Positions 13,195 to 27,062 of a stretch of 64,000 bases of DNA are shown here, piece by piece. The stretch is from Mixophyes australis (taxonomy: Eukaryota; Chordata; Amphibia; Anura; Limnodynastidae): positions 160,607,650 through 160,671,649 of the forward strand of contig JAVHZZ010000007.1 of the NCBI GenBank assembly GCA_036250195.1, written 5' to 3'. The position numbers and the translations under genes were made by a program. Within the stretch, counting starts at the first letter, position 1. Each line of letters starts with the position of its first letter. The notes below the pieces were generated by a model. It was not told the DNA's origin and ran no database searches. It saw only the letters and a list, made by a program, of their open reading frames with translations.

Positions 13195-13690
13195 AGTAAC
13201 ATTGTGCATCATGCACCACATTACAGTTACAGGAAGCCGGTGCTGGGGGCATCATGTTATGTGGCTTCTTCTGTGCTTCAAGGACAGGAAAACTTGTCAA
13301 CAAAGAGGGCAGATAGGATGGAGCAAGATATAGACAGATCCTAGAGCCAAACTTGCTTCAATATGTCAGAGACCAAGGACGCCAGACAAGACTTATAATC
13401 AGAGGACTATTACCCGAAGCATCCAGCAATCGTTGTATTGGAGTGGCTTAAACACACAAAAAATCAATGTACCAGAGTGACCCAATGAAGCCCAGACCAT
13501 AATCCCCTCGAGAAACTGTGGAATTATTTGAAATGTGCAGTTTACAACTAATCTCCAACTAACTTGATGGGATTTACTGCAAAGAATAATGGGCGAATAT
13601 TGCAGGATCCAAATGTGCGATACTGGTAGAGACTGACAGCTGTAATAAAACGTGCAAAACAAGGGGAGAATTCTTATGTAATCAGGAATT
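13195..13690 (+). pseudogene. Tc1-like transposase remnant, C-terminal half
   Basis: Broken plus-strand frames resemble the catalytic C-terminal half of a Tc1-type transposase: a GAGGIMLWG-type region near 13230 in decayed form, KHPAIVVLEWLKHTKN near 13420, LEKLWNYLKCAVYN near 13505, and WANIAGSKCAILVET near 13590. The residue equivalent to the third catalytic acid (E in LEKLWN) is kept, but the frame is interrupted by stops and small indels and the N-terminal DNA-binding half is missing. The sequence after 13660 (GGGGAGAATTCTTATGTAAT) looks like the usual untranslated end. It is a different lineage from the copies at 23022 and 29320. Confidence 0.75.
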
Positions 13691-13714
13691 GTTATTCACT
13701 TGTAGCTAATTACT

Positions 13715-13850
13715 ATCATTTATTTGTAAAGCGCCACAGACATGCTCAGCACTGGCCACACAACGTAGTAAAGAGATAATTGTGGACATAAAACGGGTGG
13801 GGAGGACTCTGTTCCTGAGAGCTTACAATCTAGTGTGGATTAGGAACAGT
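13715..13850 (-). mobile_element. L2-type LINE 3' tail (minus strand), diverged
   Basis: ATTTATTTGTAAAGCGCCAC at 13719-13738 and GAGAGCTTACAATCTAGTGT near 13817 are the two ends of the conserved L2-type 3' tail. It is more diverged than the copies at 7444 and 31141, so probably older. Confidence 0.65.
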
Positions 13851-16378
13851 TGGGAAGCAGCTGTGCCCTAGGTTGGAGTTTGGGACAGCCTGGTATGTGT
13901 GCCCCGGCAGGAGTGGGTGAGTTGTTTGATGTTGAGTTGGCCCAGTGGGTTTTCAGCAAGACTGGGATGGAGTCTGATACATGGGGGAGGCAGATCCAAG
14001 GGAGAGTCTCACAAAGATGTCATTATGAGATAGAAGGAGAGGTGAAGGTCAGACACAGAGACAGGGAGTGAGAGGAAGGAACAAGGGTAAAGTATCTGTG
14101 AGGAGAGGATGGAGATGGACGGTAGTTGGGGAGCGAGGTTGGATTGAGAGATGGTTCTACCAGAGTGGATGGGATCAAGGGGCAGATTGTGGGGTGAGAG
14201 GATGAGAATCGCACACAATACAACTGACTGAGAAAAAGCTTCAGAGTTGGAGCCTTTTTGTTTAGTTTGAGTTTTTTGTGCTGATAAATGATTCAAATTC
14301 CCAAATAATCCATTTTTATTCCTAATTCCACCATCTCTTAATAATTATAGTTTCATCAGAAACATAAATGATCTAAAAGTAACAGATATGGAGAAACTGA
14401 GACAAAGGATTTGCGCTGTACAATTCTAACCGTTGACACCAGGAGAATGATGAAGCCCTGTGGCCCTTGTACTCGCATTACATCTGCCCTGTGAATAGCA
14501 TGGGAGAGGATCCTGGCAAAGTTCAGGGACATGTCAGATACGCTATACTTGAGAATGTATCTGACCAACAAATTAATACAAGTACTTATTGTAATTAAAA
14601 AAAATAGGTGTACAAATCCATTAACATCTAAAACTGTAATTGAAAAGATGTTAGTTTGGAAGCTCCGTACTGTAAGATGATACATAGACATGGCTGAAAC
14701 ACACGTATACTAGGTACAGGGAAAGCCGGAATACAGAATAAACAGTCACTTCCAGGAGACATTCACTTTCCCAAATATAACTCTTATAGTAAGAGAATGA
14801 AATGATGATTGTGGGTAGTTACACAGACTGACCATGAGGGATCCTTATTTATACATAAAACATTAAAAAGATATACGAACATAGAGAATGTGACACTGGA
14901 TATTATATCATGATTGACCCCCATCCCAGGGACCCCCCATCCCAGGGACCCCCCCGGCTGTTTGTTGAATAATTATCAATAAGCAACAAAAATGTTGAAA
15001 CAAATATTACAATTCTCAGCTCCCGAGAAGTAAATTTGCTCCTTGTTTTCTAGAGTGAAGATCATCAGATTCTGCGGCCGAGCAGGTGGAGAAGCGTCTT
15101 CTAGTTTCACAGGTTTAGAGAGTAAATGATTCAGGATATTGGAAAGCAACAGAGAATCTCAGGCACACAGAAGCGGATCCCCTGTAATATCATCTGCACA
15201 TTCTGAGTAATGTGTAACCCCTCTGTAGGATCGTTGGGGCTGTTGCATTGTTTCTGTGTCCCTGGCATTTATTACAATATCTCTTTATTTCTTCGTATAA
15301 TGAAAGGCTGCTCTTTGGGGTCACATCACTGCACCAGCTGCTGGTCTTACAGCAGAGATATGAAACATTCATGAGCTCTCCGGCGTTTTACCTTAAACAG
15401 CACTTTTTCCTCATTGCCTATTGACACATGCTGGAAATAGTCGCTGAATCTCCAGGGGATTAATTAACAGGAATCACCATCTTGAACTGAGAAGTGACTT
15501 TGCAGGTAGAAGCTGAGAGTGTGGTCCCTACGGCCTCATTCACATTCCTGGCAGGTTCTCCGAGATGCAGGAACATATTCCTGTTTCCAAGGCAGAATGG
15601 GAACGTTTGTGGTGAGGAATCCTTGGGCTCTCCATGAATTAAGTGTCTGCGTGTTGAAGGGAACATGCTCACGTTTCAGCTCATTAGAGACCATTATGTT
15701 CTTCGTGATGAGATTTGATGAGTTATGTAAGAAAGTCATAAAAGCTGCTGCATATCTGCTGTAACCACAAAGAATACCTCCCCACCCCCCATCCAACTGG
15801 GACAACGGGGAGACTTACTTATTACAGCACAAAAGGGGATCAGACAGAGAAAGAGGTCACCTAAAAGCTGTCAATAGAAGGAAGCCCATTTTGCACCGGT
15901 CCTGGTTCCATAGATGTGAGATGCTCTGCAGGAAATATCAGCATGCAAGATAATAATGTGTAAAACGAGGCTCTGCAGATGAGGAAACACCACATTGTGT
16001 CACCTGTATAAGGGCTGTATTAGTGTATAACAGGTGCCCTCTCTCTGGAGCAGGAGGAAGTCTTCAGTAGCTTGTTACCCCCTGGGTATCTGGGGGCAGC
16101 TGGGGTATCTGAGGGCAGCATCAATGGAAGATGTTACCAAGCAGTGAAAAGCCAAAATGCCGGCAAAAGGTGAATGTTTAACAAAGGGTTAACAGCAGAG
16201 AAACCAAAGATTTCTCCTCTGTAAACTAATTACCAGAGCTTACAGCTGTCCCCACAGACGTCCATGGGAACAGAGGCATTAGACAATTTATTATGCTGCA
16301 AAAAACAAAGACAAAAGAAGGCCCACAGGACACCAGCACCACTGCTAGGAACACCCTCACATTGGCCTGTCCAAAGGT
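13851..16378. other. Intronic DNA, no gene seen
   Basis: Short frames only. A small duplication of CATCCCAGGGACCCCCC lies near 14923-14955. The stretch 15000-15800 is balanced in composition and non-repetitive, so it could hold conserved non-coding sequence, but I cannot show this. Confidence 0.45.
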
Positions 16379-16728
16379 CTCCTTCTCTGTTACCCTCCTG
16401 CTCTTCCGTTACCATCCTGTTCCTCTGTTACTATCCTGCTCCTCTGTTACTATCCTGCTCCTCTGTTACTATCCTGCTCCTCTATTACTATCCTGCTCTT
16501 CCGTTACCATCCTGCTCCTTCGTTACCATCCTGCTCCTCTGTTACCCTCCTGCTCCTCTGTTACTATCCTGCTCCTCTGTTACTATCCTGCTCCTCTATT
16601 ACTATCCTGCTCTTCCGTTACTATCCTGCTCCTCTGTTACCCTCCTGCTCTTCCATTACTATCCTGCTCCTCTGTTACCATCCTTCTACTCTGTTACTAT
16701 CCTGTTCCTTCGTTACCCTCCTGCTCTG
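16379..16728 (+). repeat. 19-bp minisatellite, about 18 copies
   Basis: The unit is CCTGCTCCTCTGTTACTAT with CCGTTAC, TTCGTTAC and CCC variants. Three units (57 bp) give a 19-residue peptide period in each frame (SCSSVTILLL-type), which accounts for the open frames here. Pyrimidine-rich. Confidence 0.92.
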
Positions 16729-18776
16729 TAGATACAGCACCTGAGCACCAATCATGGTGTCCAAAGCTGTGGGAGTGCTGGGGAATTGACTGTGGAAGGG
16801 GGACCTGCAATCAGCTCATTCATAGCTAAAGAAACAGAAATGGAGTTTTATGGGTTATTTGCTGTGTTTGATGTGAACCAATCATTGCTCATTGTTATGT
16901 TGCATTTGAAGGTGTTTAAGTATATGGGAAGCAGGATTTTATTACCGCACCAAAAATACTCCTCTAAAATATTTGACATAAATAAAGTTTATATAAAATA
17001 AGATGGATAGCTATGTCCTCTCTCATTGGCTGTCTCCATAATGCATTATTCCTGATTGGCTGTTAAATGTATCGTACTCATTAGGAGGAGGCAGGAGAAG
17101 AGCTGCATGTATATAGCTTGGCCGAGCAGATATATGATAGTGGCAGAAGATAAGATACAAGTGATATCACTGATCCCCTAATGGAAGAACATTTCTCACA
17201 AGATATTATAATAATATCCATTGTGCACTAATGACCCAGGAAGGATCTGCGCACCTGAAATATAATAAAAACTACACACAATTACCACATTTAGATGGTG
17301 GCAAAGACGCAGCCAGTTCAGTGACCTATAAACATCTGTGTCACCAGAACAAGAAACCTTCAGGTGACTTTAATATACTGTTTTGTACATGTCCCTTCAA
17401 CTAAACAATGTGTTTTACCTTTCTGTCTCCTCTGTGCTTTTCAGTCATGTCTGTTCTGTCATAAAGTAGAGCTGTTTATTTTTGTTGAACTTGGATATGA
17501 CACAGCCCCGCTGTGCTCTCTACATTGGATATATCCCGGGAGCAGCTTTGTGTTTTACATCAGGACAATGAAAATAAATAACTAGCTGGTTATATATAGA
17601 CATGGCTGAAGGGTACAGGAGAGACTAGGAATAGATGTAATAGCTGCATTATGACACAATAACTTAACGTTAGTTGAAGGTGTAAATCTCCTTTACACAT
17701 AAATTAGCCATTCAAGTCTTATAGTCATTATCTGATCCCTGTCTAACAGCCTATAATCTACCAATACCCACCACAATATCCGATCCCTATTTTACAGCCT
17801 ATAACCTGCCAATAACCTGTCACCACACTGACAACAGTAATGACAAGAGAGGCCATAAAGCCGAATGCACTTAAACTCGTGTTGTTGCGCGTGTCATTCA
17901 CTTACCAATTCAGGGTTAAGTCTCCTGCATTCCCAGCCAATAAGATCCACAGGGAGGGTCCTAGGCTTCCCTAAAGATTCTCCCCCCAGCGGATGCTGGG
18001 TCTCATTGTTTGCTGCACCGAATACCTCCCTCCCGCCCGTCAGAAGTACCTGTTTAATTGCATTCCTGTCGGACCTCTTACAGATGAGACACAGTAGGCG
18101 GGAAAGCATCGCAGTCAGCCACTAATTCATACGGTGCTACTGCTGACTGTCCGCAGGTCACTGCCTCTTCCATGTAACCTGACTCTTGGTCCTGCTGTGT
18201 GTGGAGGATCTATTAACCTAACTGACGCCAGACTTAGACTTATTACTGTCTGGTTCTGCTATCAGTTGTAATCTCACATTGCTCTCTCCGCCACCATTTT
18301 TGTTTAAATAAAAACTGTAACATTTTGCCAAATTTACATTGGTATCCGTGTGTAATTTATTCATTCAATTACAGTAATAGTCTGAACATGTGAAGGAGGT
18401 TTGGTTCCAATAAAAGAGAGATATCAACACTCTGCAGTTTATACATTGTTTTTAATTTAAAGCATAAAACTGCCACTGTCCTCTATTTAGCCTCCAGGAT
18501 TCTATGGATGTGGAGTTTACATCTGTTCCACTTGGTACAGCCATGGGGACCCGACTCAGGCCTAGTTTTGCCAATTTAAACTTGAGCCTTTTTAGAGGAA
18601 CATTATATTTGGAATGGACCATATTTCACACAGCTGATTTTTCTTTGGGATGGGAACATTAATTTGATTACAGATTGTGTTCCATAAAATTTAATCTAAC
18701 ATTCACTTCTCAGTATCACAGTTTCCTGCATATTACCCTCTCAGTTATAGAAAAAAATGTGATACTAGCCTGTGGC
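16729..18776. other. Intronic DNA, no gene seen
   Basis: No recognisable exon, transposon or array. Confidence 0.45.
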
Positions 18777-19030
18777 CAGGGGCCGCTATCAGGGGTTATG
18801 GCCGGTACAGCTGTGAGGGGCCCGGAGAGACCTCTCCATCTGTCTGGGGCCCCTGGACTGTCCGGGCCCCTTAGTTTGACCGACTGGCCCCTTTGTCTCT
18901 GCGATGCAGCGGCTCCCATGCACTGGAATGCTGGAAGCACACGGCGCAGTGATGTGGGCCGCGCGCCCAGCTCATCAGTGTCTGGGAGCCGCTGCATTAC
19001 GGAGGGGGGCAGAAGACAGGCAGCCGGGCA
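18777..19030 (+). mobile_element. Probable non-autonomous repeat with a hairpin
   Basis: Starts with CAGGGGCCGCTATCAGGGGT and continues with GGTACAGCTGTGAGGGGCCC. A diverged copy of this end (GGTATAGTTGTGAGGGGCCC) occurs at 19631-19650, so it is dispersed. GATGCAGCGGCTCCCA near 18903 pairs with TGGGAGCCGCTGCAT near 18982, forming an inverted repeat. The CAGGGGC start suggests a hAT-type MITE. No matching right end or target duplication was found. Confidence 0.45.
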
Positions 19031-19604
19031 ACAAGGTAAGTGAAGTAGAGCATGTTTATGGGGAAAGGGGCATATAATAGGGTAGGGGGGCTGGAGCATT
19101 GCATTGCATTGCTGGATAAATTCATGATATTGGCATTGCTGGGTAAAGTCATATATATGGGCACTGCTGACCATACTGGGGAACAGTTCTCAAACTTATA
19201 TAGGGGCACTGCTGGTACGATCATATATGGGTACTGCTTGTAACATCATGGATGGACACTACTGATATAATGTGTATATTAATATCTATATGTTGATAAC
19301 ACTGTAAGGTTTAGTTCATGAAGACTTGGTGATCGGAAGAGAGAGTTCCCAAACTGCTATCCCACCAAGGGCCCCATTTGGTTTTTGCTGGGCTCTGAGG
19401 CTTATGTTATATTATTTAGATTTTTGAAATGTCTCCATAACTTTCACTACATGGTGTCACATATGGGTACCGCAATGTACTGGATTTGGAGAGACTATGA
19501 CCCATTGGTCTAATTATTTATATATCCTCCTATAAACATGCCAGTTTGCCTTTCTGTCTCTACCAGGTTTTGTTTGTGTCTACAAATTTCTGAGTCACTT
19601 GTGT

Positions 19605-19670
19605 CCAGGGTCACCCCCACGGGGTACGGCTGGTATAGTTGTGAGGGGCCCGGACAGACTAGGGGGCCCG
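19605..19670 (+). mobile_element. Fragment of the same family as 18777
   Basis: CCAGGGTCACCCCCACGGGG followed by a GGTATAGTTGTGAGGGGCCC match to 18808-18827. A fragment only. Confidence 0.4.
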
Positions 19671-19699
19671 TGCAGATAATTAGTACTGGACCCCACAGG

Positions 19700-22451
19700 A
19701 ATCGTCAGCAGATAGTCTACATATATGGTCCAATCAGTCACAATAGGAGGGTCCACTAATAAATTATTAACAAGTGCATTCAACCAAGTGAGCAAAATGA
19801 AACGGAATCACTGTTGTTCTGCAGAACCCCTAAGAAAGAGAGATCCATCTCGCTTATCACTAAACATAATTACACATCACATAAAGTTAGAGACATTATT
19901 AATAGAAATTATTATATTTTTAAATAAAACCCACATTAAACTATTCAATGCAAGGAAAATATGAGTCATTCTTAAAAAAGTTTTAAAACTCTTTTGCCTC
20001 CAGTTTTTGTTTTAAATGATTAAGAACAATACTGACCACACCACTAAGACCTAAGACAGTGGATTGTTTTACATGTGGGAAAATAAATTCTACAGAATAA
20101 TATTGTAAGTTTTAAATGAAATATTAGTGGTACAAATTTGGTATCAAATGTGAGAGCAGGTTTGTTCTATATTTACTACAGTGTAGCTGCTGGCGGCTGA
20201 GTGTTAGATGTAGATGTAACATGTAGATGTTAGTCCGTAATGTTATTAGGAATGTAAAAGAATCACACAACACCAACACGTTCTTATCTAGAACACAAAA
20301 ATAATTTAAAATATAATCAATTAGCAGATTTTCAAATATTAAGCTAATGAGATGGAGAGAGGTATGAATCATACTGAACCCGCTGTATATATTATGGCAT
20401 ATCACAAATGAGAGATACCCAAAGGGTTAATTATACCATCAATTATCAATGTGCACTGATTGCTTATATAATGTGTAATGTATTTAATTTATGTTTAAAT
20501 ACATTACTAGGTTTGGTTCTATCCATTAACTTCTGAGAAAACTACAGGAGATTACAGTGAAATGCGTCGTCTGTGAGAGATTTTATTTTAGTTCTGATAG
20601 ATTCAATTCTAATTCATTTCTATGCCGGGTCTCAGTGTTGATTTATATTGGCTGCCTGATTTCCCACAGTATGAAGGAGTGATAGCTGGTGATACAGGGG
20701 CTCCCGCACTATACATCCAGGGGTCACTCCAGGTATATCCAGTGATACCCCCCCAAGTGGTACAATCATGTACTGCAGCTAAACTTGTTCTGTTATCGGA
20801 CTGGCACCACCAAGCGGCAGGTTAACCCTTACTTTTCTGGGCCAGTATCACCAATACAGAGCGATACCCAGCTTCTCAGGGATATTTTATTTATAAATTG
20901 AGGAGAAAGATCATTATTTTTCACCACAATAAGCTGCAATAAGGAATAAATCACCCGTAATGCCACACATTAATAAATAGACCCCTTGGTTCATTTGGCG
21001 TGGAAGATCCACAAACAACGGTCACCAGATAACACTACGATCAGCTTGGCAGTTATATATATAACGCGGCCGAGGTGCTGAGATGATTACAGGACAGGTG
21101 TATGTCTATTATAACGGGGTTATATAAATAACTAATAATAATAATAGATATTTAAGCACTGTTATATTTTATATATTCCCCATGTGTTCGTGACAGTTTC
21201 CTCCTAGGGTCCATAGACACATTAGTTAATTGGTTCTGGATTGGCCCAGGTGTGTGTGTGTCTGAGATAGAGAAATTAGATTGTAAGCTCAACAGGGGAC
21301 TGATACACATAAATAAAATCCTCTGAAAGTGTTGTGGAATAAGAAGAAGCTAAAATATAGCTCCAACATCTGAATACACAGGGACTTCACAATACAGAGG
21401 TCCCGGCCTCCCCCACAGATAATATCATCTGTACAACATTAGAAGGTTTGATCCCTTATTGGAATTTATTTCGGGTTGTTAATGTATTTTCCCTCTCGTT
21501 ATCTTTTAGCCTCAGTCTTCTCAGCGCAGTGACGACAAATCCCCGGCTCTCCGACTCTTTGCTGGAAGCTACTTCATGGCAATTCAGGGCAAGAAAAGTA
21601 ATTGGGAATGTTCTGCAGAAGATTAAAAATAATCCTATGAATATTCAGGTTAGTTACCTACAGGTGTCCGGCCCAGAGATCCCAGGTTAGAGAGGGTGGC
21701 ACCAATCTCACAGGGATCTTTCTGAATATCTAATACCCCATCCAGGGTTGTGGGAATCACCTCTCTCCCCGCTCTTCAGTCCTTATAACATCTTTTTTGT
21801 GACAATTATGTGACCATCATTTTTTGTTGTTTTTTTCTTTTAATTCTCTCATGTTTGTGCTGAAATATGACCAGTATATAATATATATGTTCAATTAAAT
21901 GTAACTGAAAGTTACTGTACACTCATGGCTGTCGGTGATCCTTTTATTTAATATATTGCTTGTGGATATTTATGTCTGTGAGGTTTTAGTCACTGACTAA
22001 GACCCTGTCATGAATAGCACTGACAACAGTGACACCTGCAGGCTATGTAAGAAAATACTACTTCAGTTACATTGCAGAGGTAAAGCATAATGTCATCACC
22101 GCTGTGTACAATGCACAGCCTGTAGAGTTATATGCTGCGTGCGCTGTGTACAGATGGAGCGTATTACCTGTGCTGCGAGAGGAGCTTCAATCAAACCGTA
22201 ATAAGCCCACTCAGAATACAATCTACAGTAGTGTGTGATTGACATGTCTGGTAACAGGTGCTCCAGCAGTATATATAGTGTATGGAGGATGTCACAACTT
22301 ATCAATTATAATGGTTTTTTTGCACAAAGGTATAATAGACAGATAATCAGATCTGTCCCTCTAGACCATCGTGATCACTGGCTTTCATGTTTTTCTCATT
22401 TTTATATTGACAATGAGAGGTTATAACTGAATACTACAGAAAGGTCAGGTA
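19700..22451. other. Intronic DNA, no gene seen
   Basis: Mostly unique AT-rich sequence. Near 20980 TTAATAAATAGACCCCTTGG resembles the end of a frog MITE, but I could not match a second end. One stretch at 21505-21649 is flanked by TTTTAG and GTTAGT and is discussed under rejected items. Confidence 0.4.
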
Positions 22452-22800
22452 TGGGGGTATATTTATCAAGGGTCCCCCTATGACTAGACTTCCTTTTGCT
22501 GCTCATCGCAGGTATAAAACAAAATAACACCCAATTTATCACAAAAACGTCAGCTGAGCGATGCCCCCGGTGATACTAGCTGGAGAGGATACTAAGAGGA
22601 GACCTCCCAAGCCGGTCCTGGGACCCCCTGCACATGCTTGAGGTGACATGCGAGCTGGAGCTAGAAGCCTGGAGTTGGGCTTCCAGTTCCATATTCTACA
22701 AATACAAAATATTAAAGTTTAAAAATAAAAATAAAATTAAAAAAAAATGCAAAAAAATAATAATTAAAAAAAACAGACACCCTGCTTTATTTTAATAATA
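22452..22800. mobile_element. Possible MITE, one end only
   Basis: GGGGGTATATTTATCAAGGG at 22453-22472 resembles the GGGGTATATTTA terminus of the palindromic MITE at 39611. The opposite end is not identifiable. A run of A-rich sequence lies at 22700-22770. Confidence 0.3.
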
Positions 22801-22975
22801 GAGCATTCATATGGGAACCCTGGCTAATTTCATCCTGAGATGGTTTAGCCCCCTTTCAATAAATAGACGTTTAGGTGATAAAAATACACAATTTGCAGAT
22901 CGGAAAAGCATAACAATACACTATTTAATACACTCTTGGGAAGGGGGTATTATTCGCTCATCTATTGGGTTCTTT

Positions 22976-23010
22976 GAGAAAGGGGTTAATCTCTGACCTG
23001 CTGATATATG
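22976..23010 (+). repeat. Isolated 36-bp-family unit left of the Tc1 element
   Basis: AAAGGGGTTAATCTCTGACC, then TGCTGATATATG, matches the unit of the array at 27166-27762. It lies just left of the transposon, showing that the element sits in or beside this minisatellite. Confidence 0.85.
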
Positions 23011-23192
23011 AACACAATATACACTATATGAACAAAAGTATCTGACCACACCTGTTAAATTATTGTCTTAAGGTGTTTCAACCAGACCCATTGCCAGAGG
23101 TGTATAACATCCAGCACCAGCCATGCAGTCTCCATTTACAAACATTTGTGATGCAAAATCCGTCATTCTGAAGAGCTCAGTGACTTCCAGCG

Positions 23193-26106
23193 TTGTACTG
23201 TGATAGGATGTGTGATACTGTGATAGGATGTGTGGTACTGTGATAGGATGTGTGATACTGTGATAGGATGTGTGGTACTGTGATAGGATGTGTGGTACTG
23301 TGATAGGATGTGTGGTACTGTGATAGGATGTGTGATACTGTGATAGGATGTGTGGTACTGTGATAGGATGTGTGGTACTGTGATAGGATGTGTGATACTG
23401 TGATAGGATGTGTGGTACTGTGATAGGATGTGTGGTACTGTGATAGGATGTGTGGTACTGTGATAGGATGTGTGATACTGTGATAGGATGTGTGGTACTG
23501 TGATAGGATGTGTGGTACAGTGATAGGATGTGTGATACTGTGATAGGATGTGTGGTACTGTGATAGGATGTGCGGTACTGTGATAGGATGTGCGGTACTG
23601 TGATAGGATGTGCGGTACTGTGATAGGATGTGCGATACTGTGATAGGATGTGTGATACTGTGATAGGATGTGTGATACTGTGATAGGATGTGTGGTACTG
23701 TGATAGGATGTGTGGTACTGTGATAGGATGTGTGATACTGTTATAGGATGTGTGATACTGTGATAGGATGTGTGATACTGTGATAGGATGTGTGGTACTG
23801 TGATAGGATGTGTGGTACTGTGATAGGATGTGTGATACTGTGATAGGATGTGTGGTACTGTGATAGGATGTGTGGTACTGTGATAGGATGTGTGGTACTG
23901 TGATAGGATGTGTGGTACTGTGATAGGATGTGTGATACTGTTATAGGATGTGTGGTACTGTGATAGGATGTGTGGTACAGTGATAGGATGTGTGATACTG
24001 TGATAGGATGTGTGGTACTGTGATAGGATGTGCGATACTGTGATAGGATGTGTGATACTGTGATAGGATGTGTGGTACTGTGATAGGATGTGTGGTACTG
24101 TGATAGGATGTGTGATACTGTGATAGGATGTGTGATACTGTGATAGGATGTGTGATACTGTGATAGGATGTGTGGTACTGTGATAGGATGTGTGGTACTG
24201 TGATAGGATGTGTGGTACTGTGATAGGATGTGTGGTACTGTGATAGGATGTGTGGTACTGTGATAGGATGTGTGATACTGTGATAGGATGTGTGATACTG
24301 TGATAGGATGTGTGGTACTGTGATAGGATGTGTGATACTGTGATAGGATGTGTGGTACTGTGATAGGATGTGTGGTACTGTGATAGGATGTGTGGTACTG
24401 TGATAGGATGTGCGGTACTGTGATAGGATGTGCGGTACTGTGATAGGATGTGTGATACTGTGATAGGATGTGTGGTACTGTGATAGGATGTGTGGTACTG
24501 TGATAGGATGTGTGGTACTGTGATAGGATGTGCGGTACTGTGATAGGATGTGCGGTACTGTGATAGGATGTGTGATACTGTGATAGGATGTGTGGTACTG
24601 TGATAGGATGTGTGGTACTGTGATAGGATGTGTGATACTGTGATAGGATGTGTGATACTGTGATAGGATGTGTGGTACTGTGATAGGATGTGTGATACTG
24701 TGATAGGATGTGTGATACTGTGATAGGATGTGCGGTACTGTGATAGGATGTGTGGTACTGTGATAGGATGTGTGGTACTGTGATAGGATGTGTGATACTG
24801 TGATAGGATGTGTGATACTGTGATAGGATGTGTGGTACTGTGATAGGATGTGTGATACTGTGATAGGATGTGTGGTACTGTGATAGGATGTGTGGTACTG
24901 TGATAGGATGTGTGGTACTGTGATAGGATGTGCGGTACTGTGATAGGATGTGCGGTACTGTGATAGGATGTGTGATACTGTGATAGGATGTGTGGTACTG
25001 TGATAGGATGTGTGGTACTGTGATAGGATGTGTGGTACTGTGATAGGATGTGTGATACTGTGATAGGATGTGTGGTACTGTGATAGGATGTGTGGTACTG
25101 TGATAGGATGTGTGGTACTGTGATAGGATGTGTGGTACTGTGATAGGATGTGTGGTACTGTGATAGGATGTGTGATACTGTGATAGGATGTGCGGTACTG
25201 TGATAGGATGTGCGGTACTGTGATAGGATGTGTGATACTGTGATAGGATGTGCGATACTGTGATAGGATGTGCGATACTGTGATAGGATGTGTGGTACTG
25301 TGATAGGATGTGTGGTACTGTGATAGGATGTGTGATACTGTGATAGGATGTGCGGTACTGTGATAGGATGTGTGGTACTGTGATAGGATGTGTGGTACTG
25401 TGATAGGATGTGTGATACTGTGATAGGATGTGTGATACTGTGATAGGATGTGTGATACTGTGATAGGATGTGTGATACTGTGATAGGATGTGTGGTACTG
25501 TGATAGGATGTGCGGTACTGTGATAGGATGTGTGGTACTGTGATAGGATGTGTGACACTGTGATAGGATGTGTGGTACTGTGATAGGATGTGTGATACTG
25601 TGATAGGATGTGTGATACTGTGATAGGATGTGTGATACTGTGATAGGATGTGTGATACTGTGATAGGATGTGTGGTACTGTGATAGGATGTGTGGTACTG
25701 TGATAGGATGTGTGACACTGTGATAGGATGTGTGGTACTGTGATAGGATGTGTGGTACTGTGATAGGATGTGTGGTACTGTGATAGGATGTGTGGTACTG
25801 TGATAGGATGTGTGGTACTGTGATAGGATGTGTGGTACTGTGATAGGATGTGCGGTACTGTGATAGGATGTGCGGTACTGTGATAGGATGTGCGGTACTG
25901 TGATAGGATGTGCGGTACTGTGATAGGATGTGCGGTACTGTGATAGGATGTGTGGTACTGTGATAGGATGTGTGGTACTGTGATAGGATGTGTGGTACTG
26001 TGATAGGATGTGTGATACTGTGATAGGATGTGTGATACTGTGATAGGATGTGTGGTACTGTGATAGGATGTGCGGTACTGTGATAGGATGTGCGGTACTG
26101 TGATAA
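23193..26106 (+). repeat. 20-bp minisatellite, about 146 copies, born from the transposase gene
   Basis: The unit is TGTGATACTGTGATAGGATG with two main variable sites (TGT or TGC, GAT or GGT). Unit length is perfectly constant over 2.9 kb. The right edge runs GGTACTGTGATAAGATGCCACC into the transposase frame, and the left edge is CAGCGTTGTACTGTGATAGG in the same frame, so the unit is a piece of the host transposase (residues G-T-V-I-G). The minus strand is open for up to 983 codons in overlapping frames because 3 x 20 bp gives a 20-residue period in every frame. These frames are artefacts. TGCG versus TGTG variants are consistent with CpG decay. Confidence 0.97.
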
Positions 26107-27062
26107 GATGCCACCTTTGTAATAAGACGGTTCGTGAAATTTCATCCCTGCTGGATATTACATGGTCAACTGTAAGTGATATTATTAGAAAGTGGAAGCG
26201 TTTAGGAACAGCAGTAACTCAGCCACGAAACAGAAGACCACGTAAAATCACAGAGCGGGGTCAACGACTACTAAGGCGCATGGTGCATAAAAGTCGCCAA
26301 CGATCTGCTGATTCCATAGCTGAAGAGTTCTGAACTTCCACTGGTATTAATGTAAGCACAAATACTGTGTGGCCGGAGGTTAATGGAATGGGTTTCCATG
26401 GCCGAGCAGCTGCATGCAGCCTCACATCACCAAGACCAATGCCCAGCGTCAGATGGAGTGGTGTAAAGCACACTGACCCTGGACTGTGGAGCAGTGGAAA
26501 CGTGTTCTGTGAAGTGACGAATCACACTTCTCTGTTTGGAAGTCAGATGGGCGAGTCTGGGTTTGGTGGATGCCGGGTGAACGTTACCTGCCTGACTGCA
26601 TTATGCCAACTGTGAAGTTTGGTGGAGGAGGGATAATGGTATGGGGCTATTTTTCAGGGTTTGGGCTAGACCCCTTATCTCCAGTGAAGGGCAATCTTAA
26701 TACTTCAGCATCCCAAGTCATTTTGGACAATGTTATGCTTCCAACTTTGTGGCAATAGTTTGGGGAAGGTCCTTTTCTATTCCAACATGACTGTGCCCCA
26801 GTGCACACAGCAAGGACTACAAAGACATGGTTTGATGATATCGGTGTGGAAGAACTTGACTGGCCCACACAGAGCGCTGACCTCAACCCCATTGAACACC
26901 TTTGGGATGAACGGAGCAGAGATTGTGAGCCAGGACTTCTTGTCCAACATCAGTGCCTGACCTCATAAATACTCTACAGAATGAATGGGCACAAATTCCC
27001 ACAGAAACACTCCAGCATATTGTGGAAAACCTTCCAAGAAGAGTGGAAGCTGTTATCAAAAG
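26104..27062 (+). pseudogene. Tc1-like transposase pseudogene, main part
   Basis: Continues from a short N-terminal piece at about 23155-23195 (H-S-E-E-L-S-D-F-Q-R). After the array it reads VIRCHLCNKTVREISSLLDI with the helix-turn-helix region, then KRLGTAVTQPRNRRPRKITE, ending at a stop at 26331. Later parts are frame-shifted: [18 protein letters not shown] near 26548, [18 protein letters not shown] near 26613, FQHDCAPVHTARTTKTWF near 26780 (second catalytic Asp kept) and SADLNPIEHLWDE near 26878 (catalytic Glu kept). The first catalytic Asp region (expected SDES) is scrambled near 26505-26525. An internal stop (CAATAG) lies at 26754. Confidence 0.88.

Noticed and set aside
21505..21649. 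Possible extra exon between TTTTAG and GTTAGT
   Set aside because: An open frame exists across it, but the peptide matches no DPP10 segment or other protein I recognise, and the donor is weak. Transcript data would be needed.
23163..26145. Minus-strand frames of 983, 734 and 605 codons (ITVPHILSQYHTSYHS repeats)
   Set aside because: The 20-bp period yields the same peptide in all three frames. The sense strand is a transposase pseudogene, so these are antisense artefacts.
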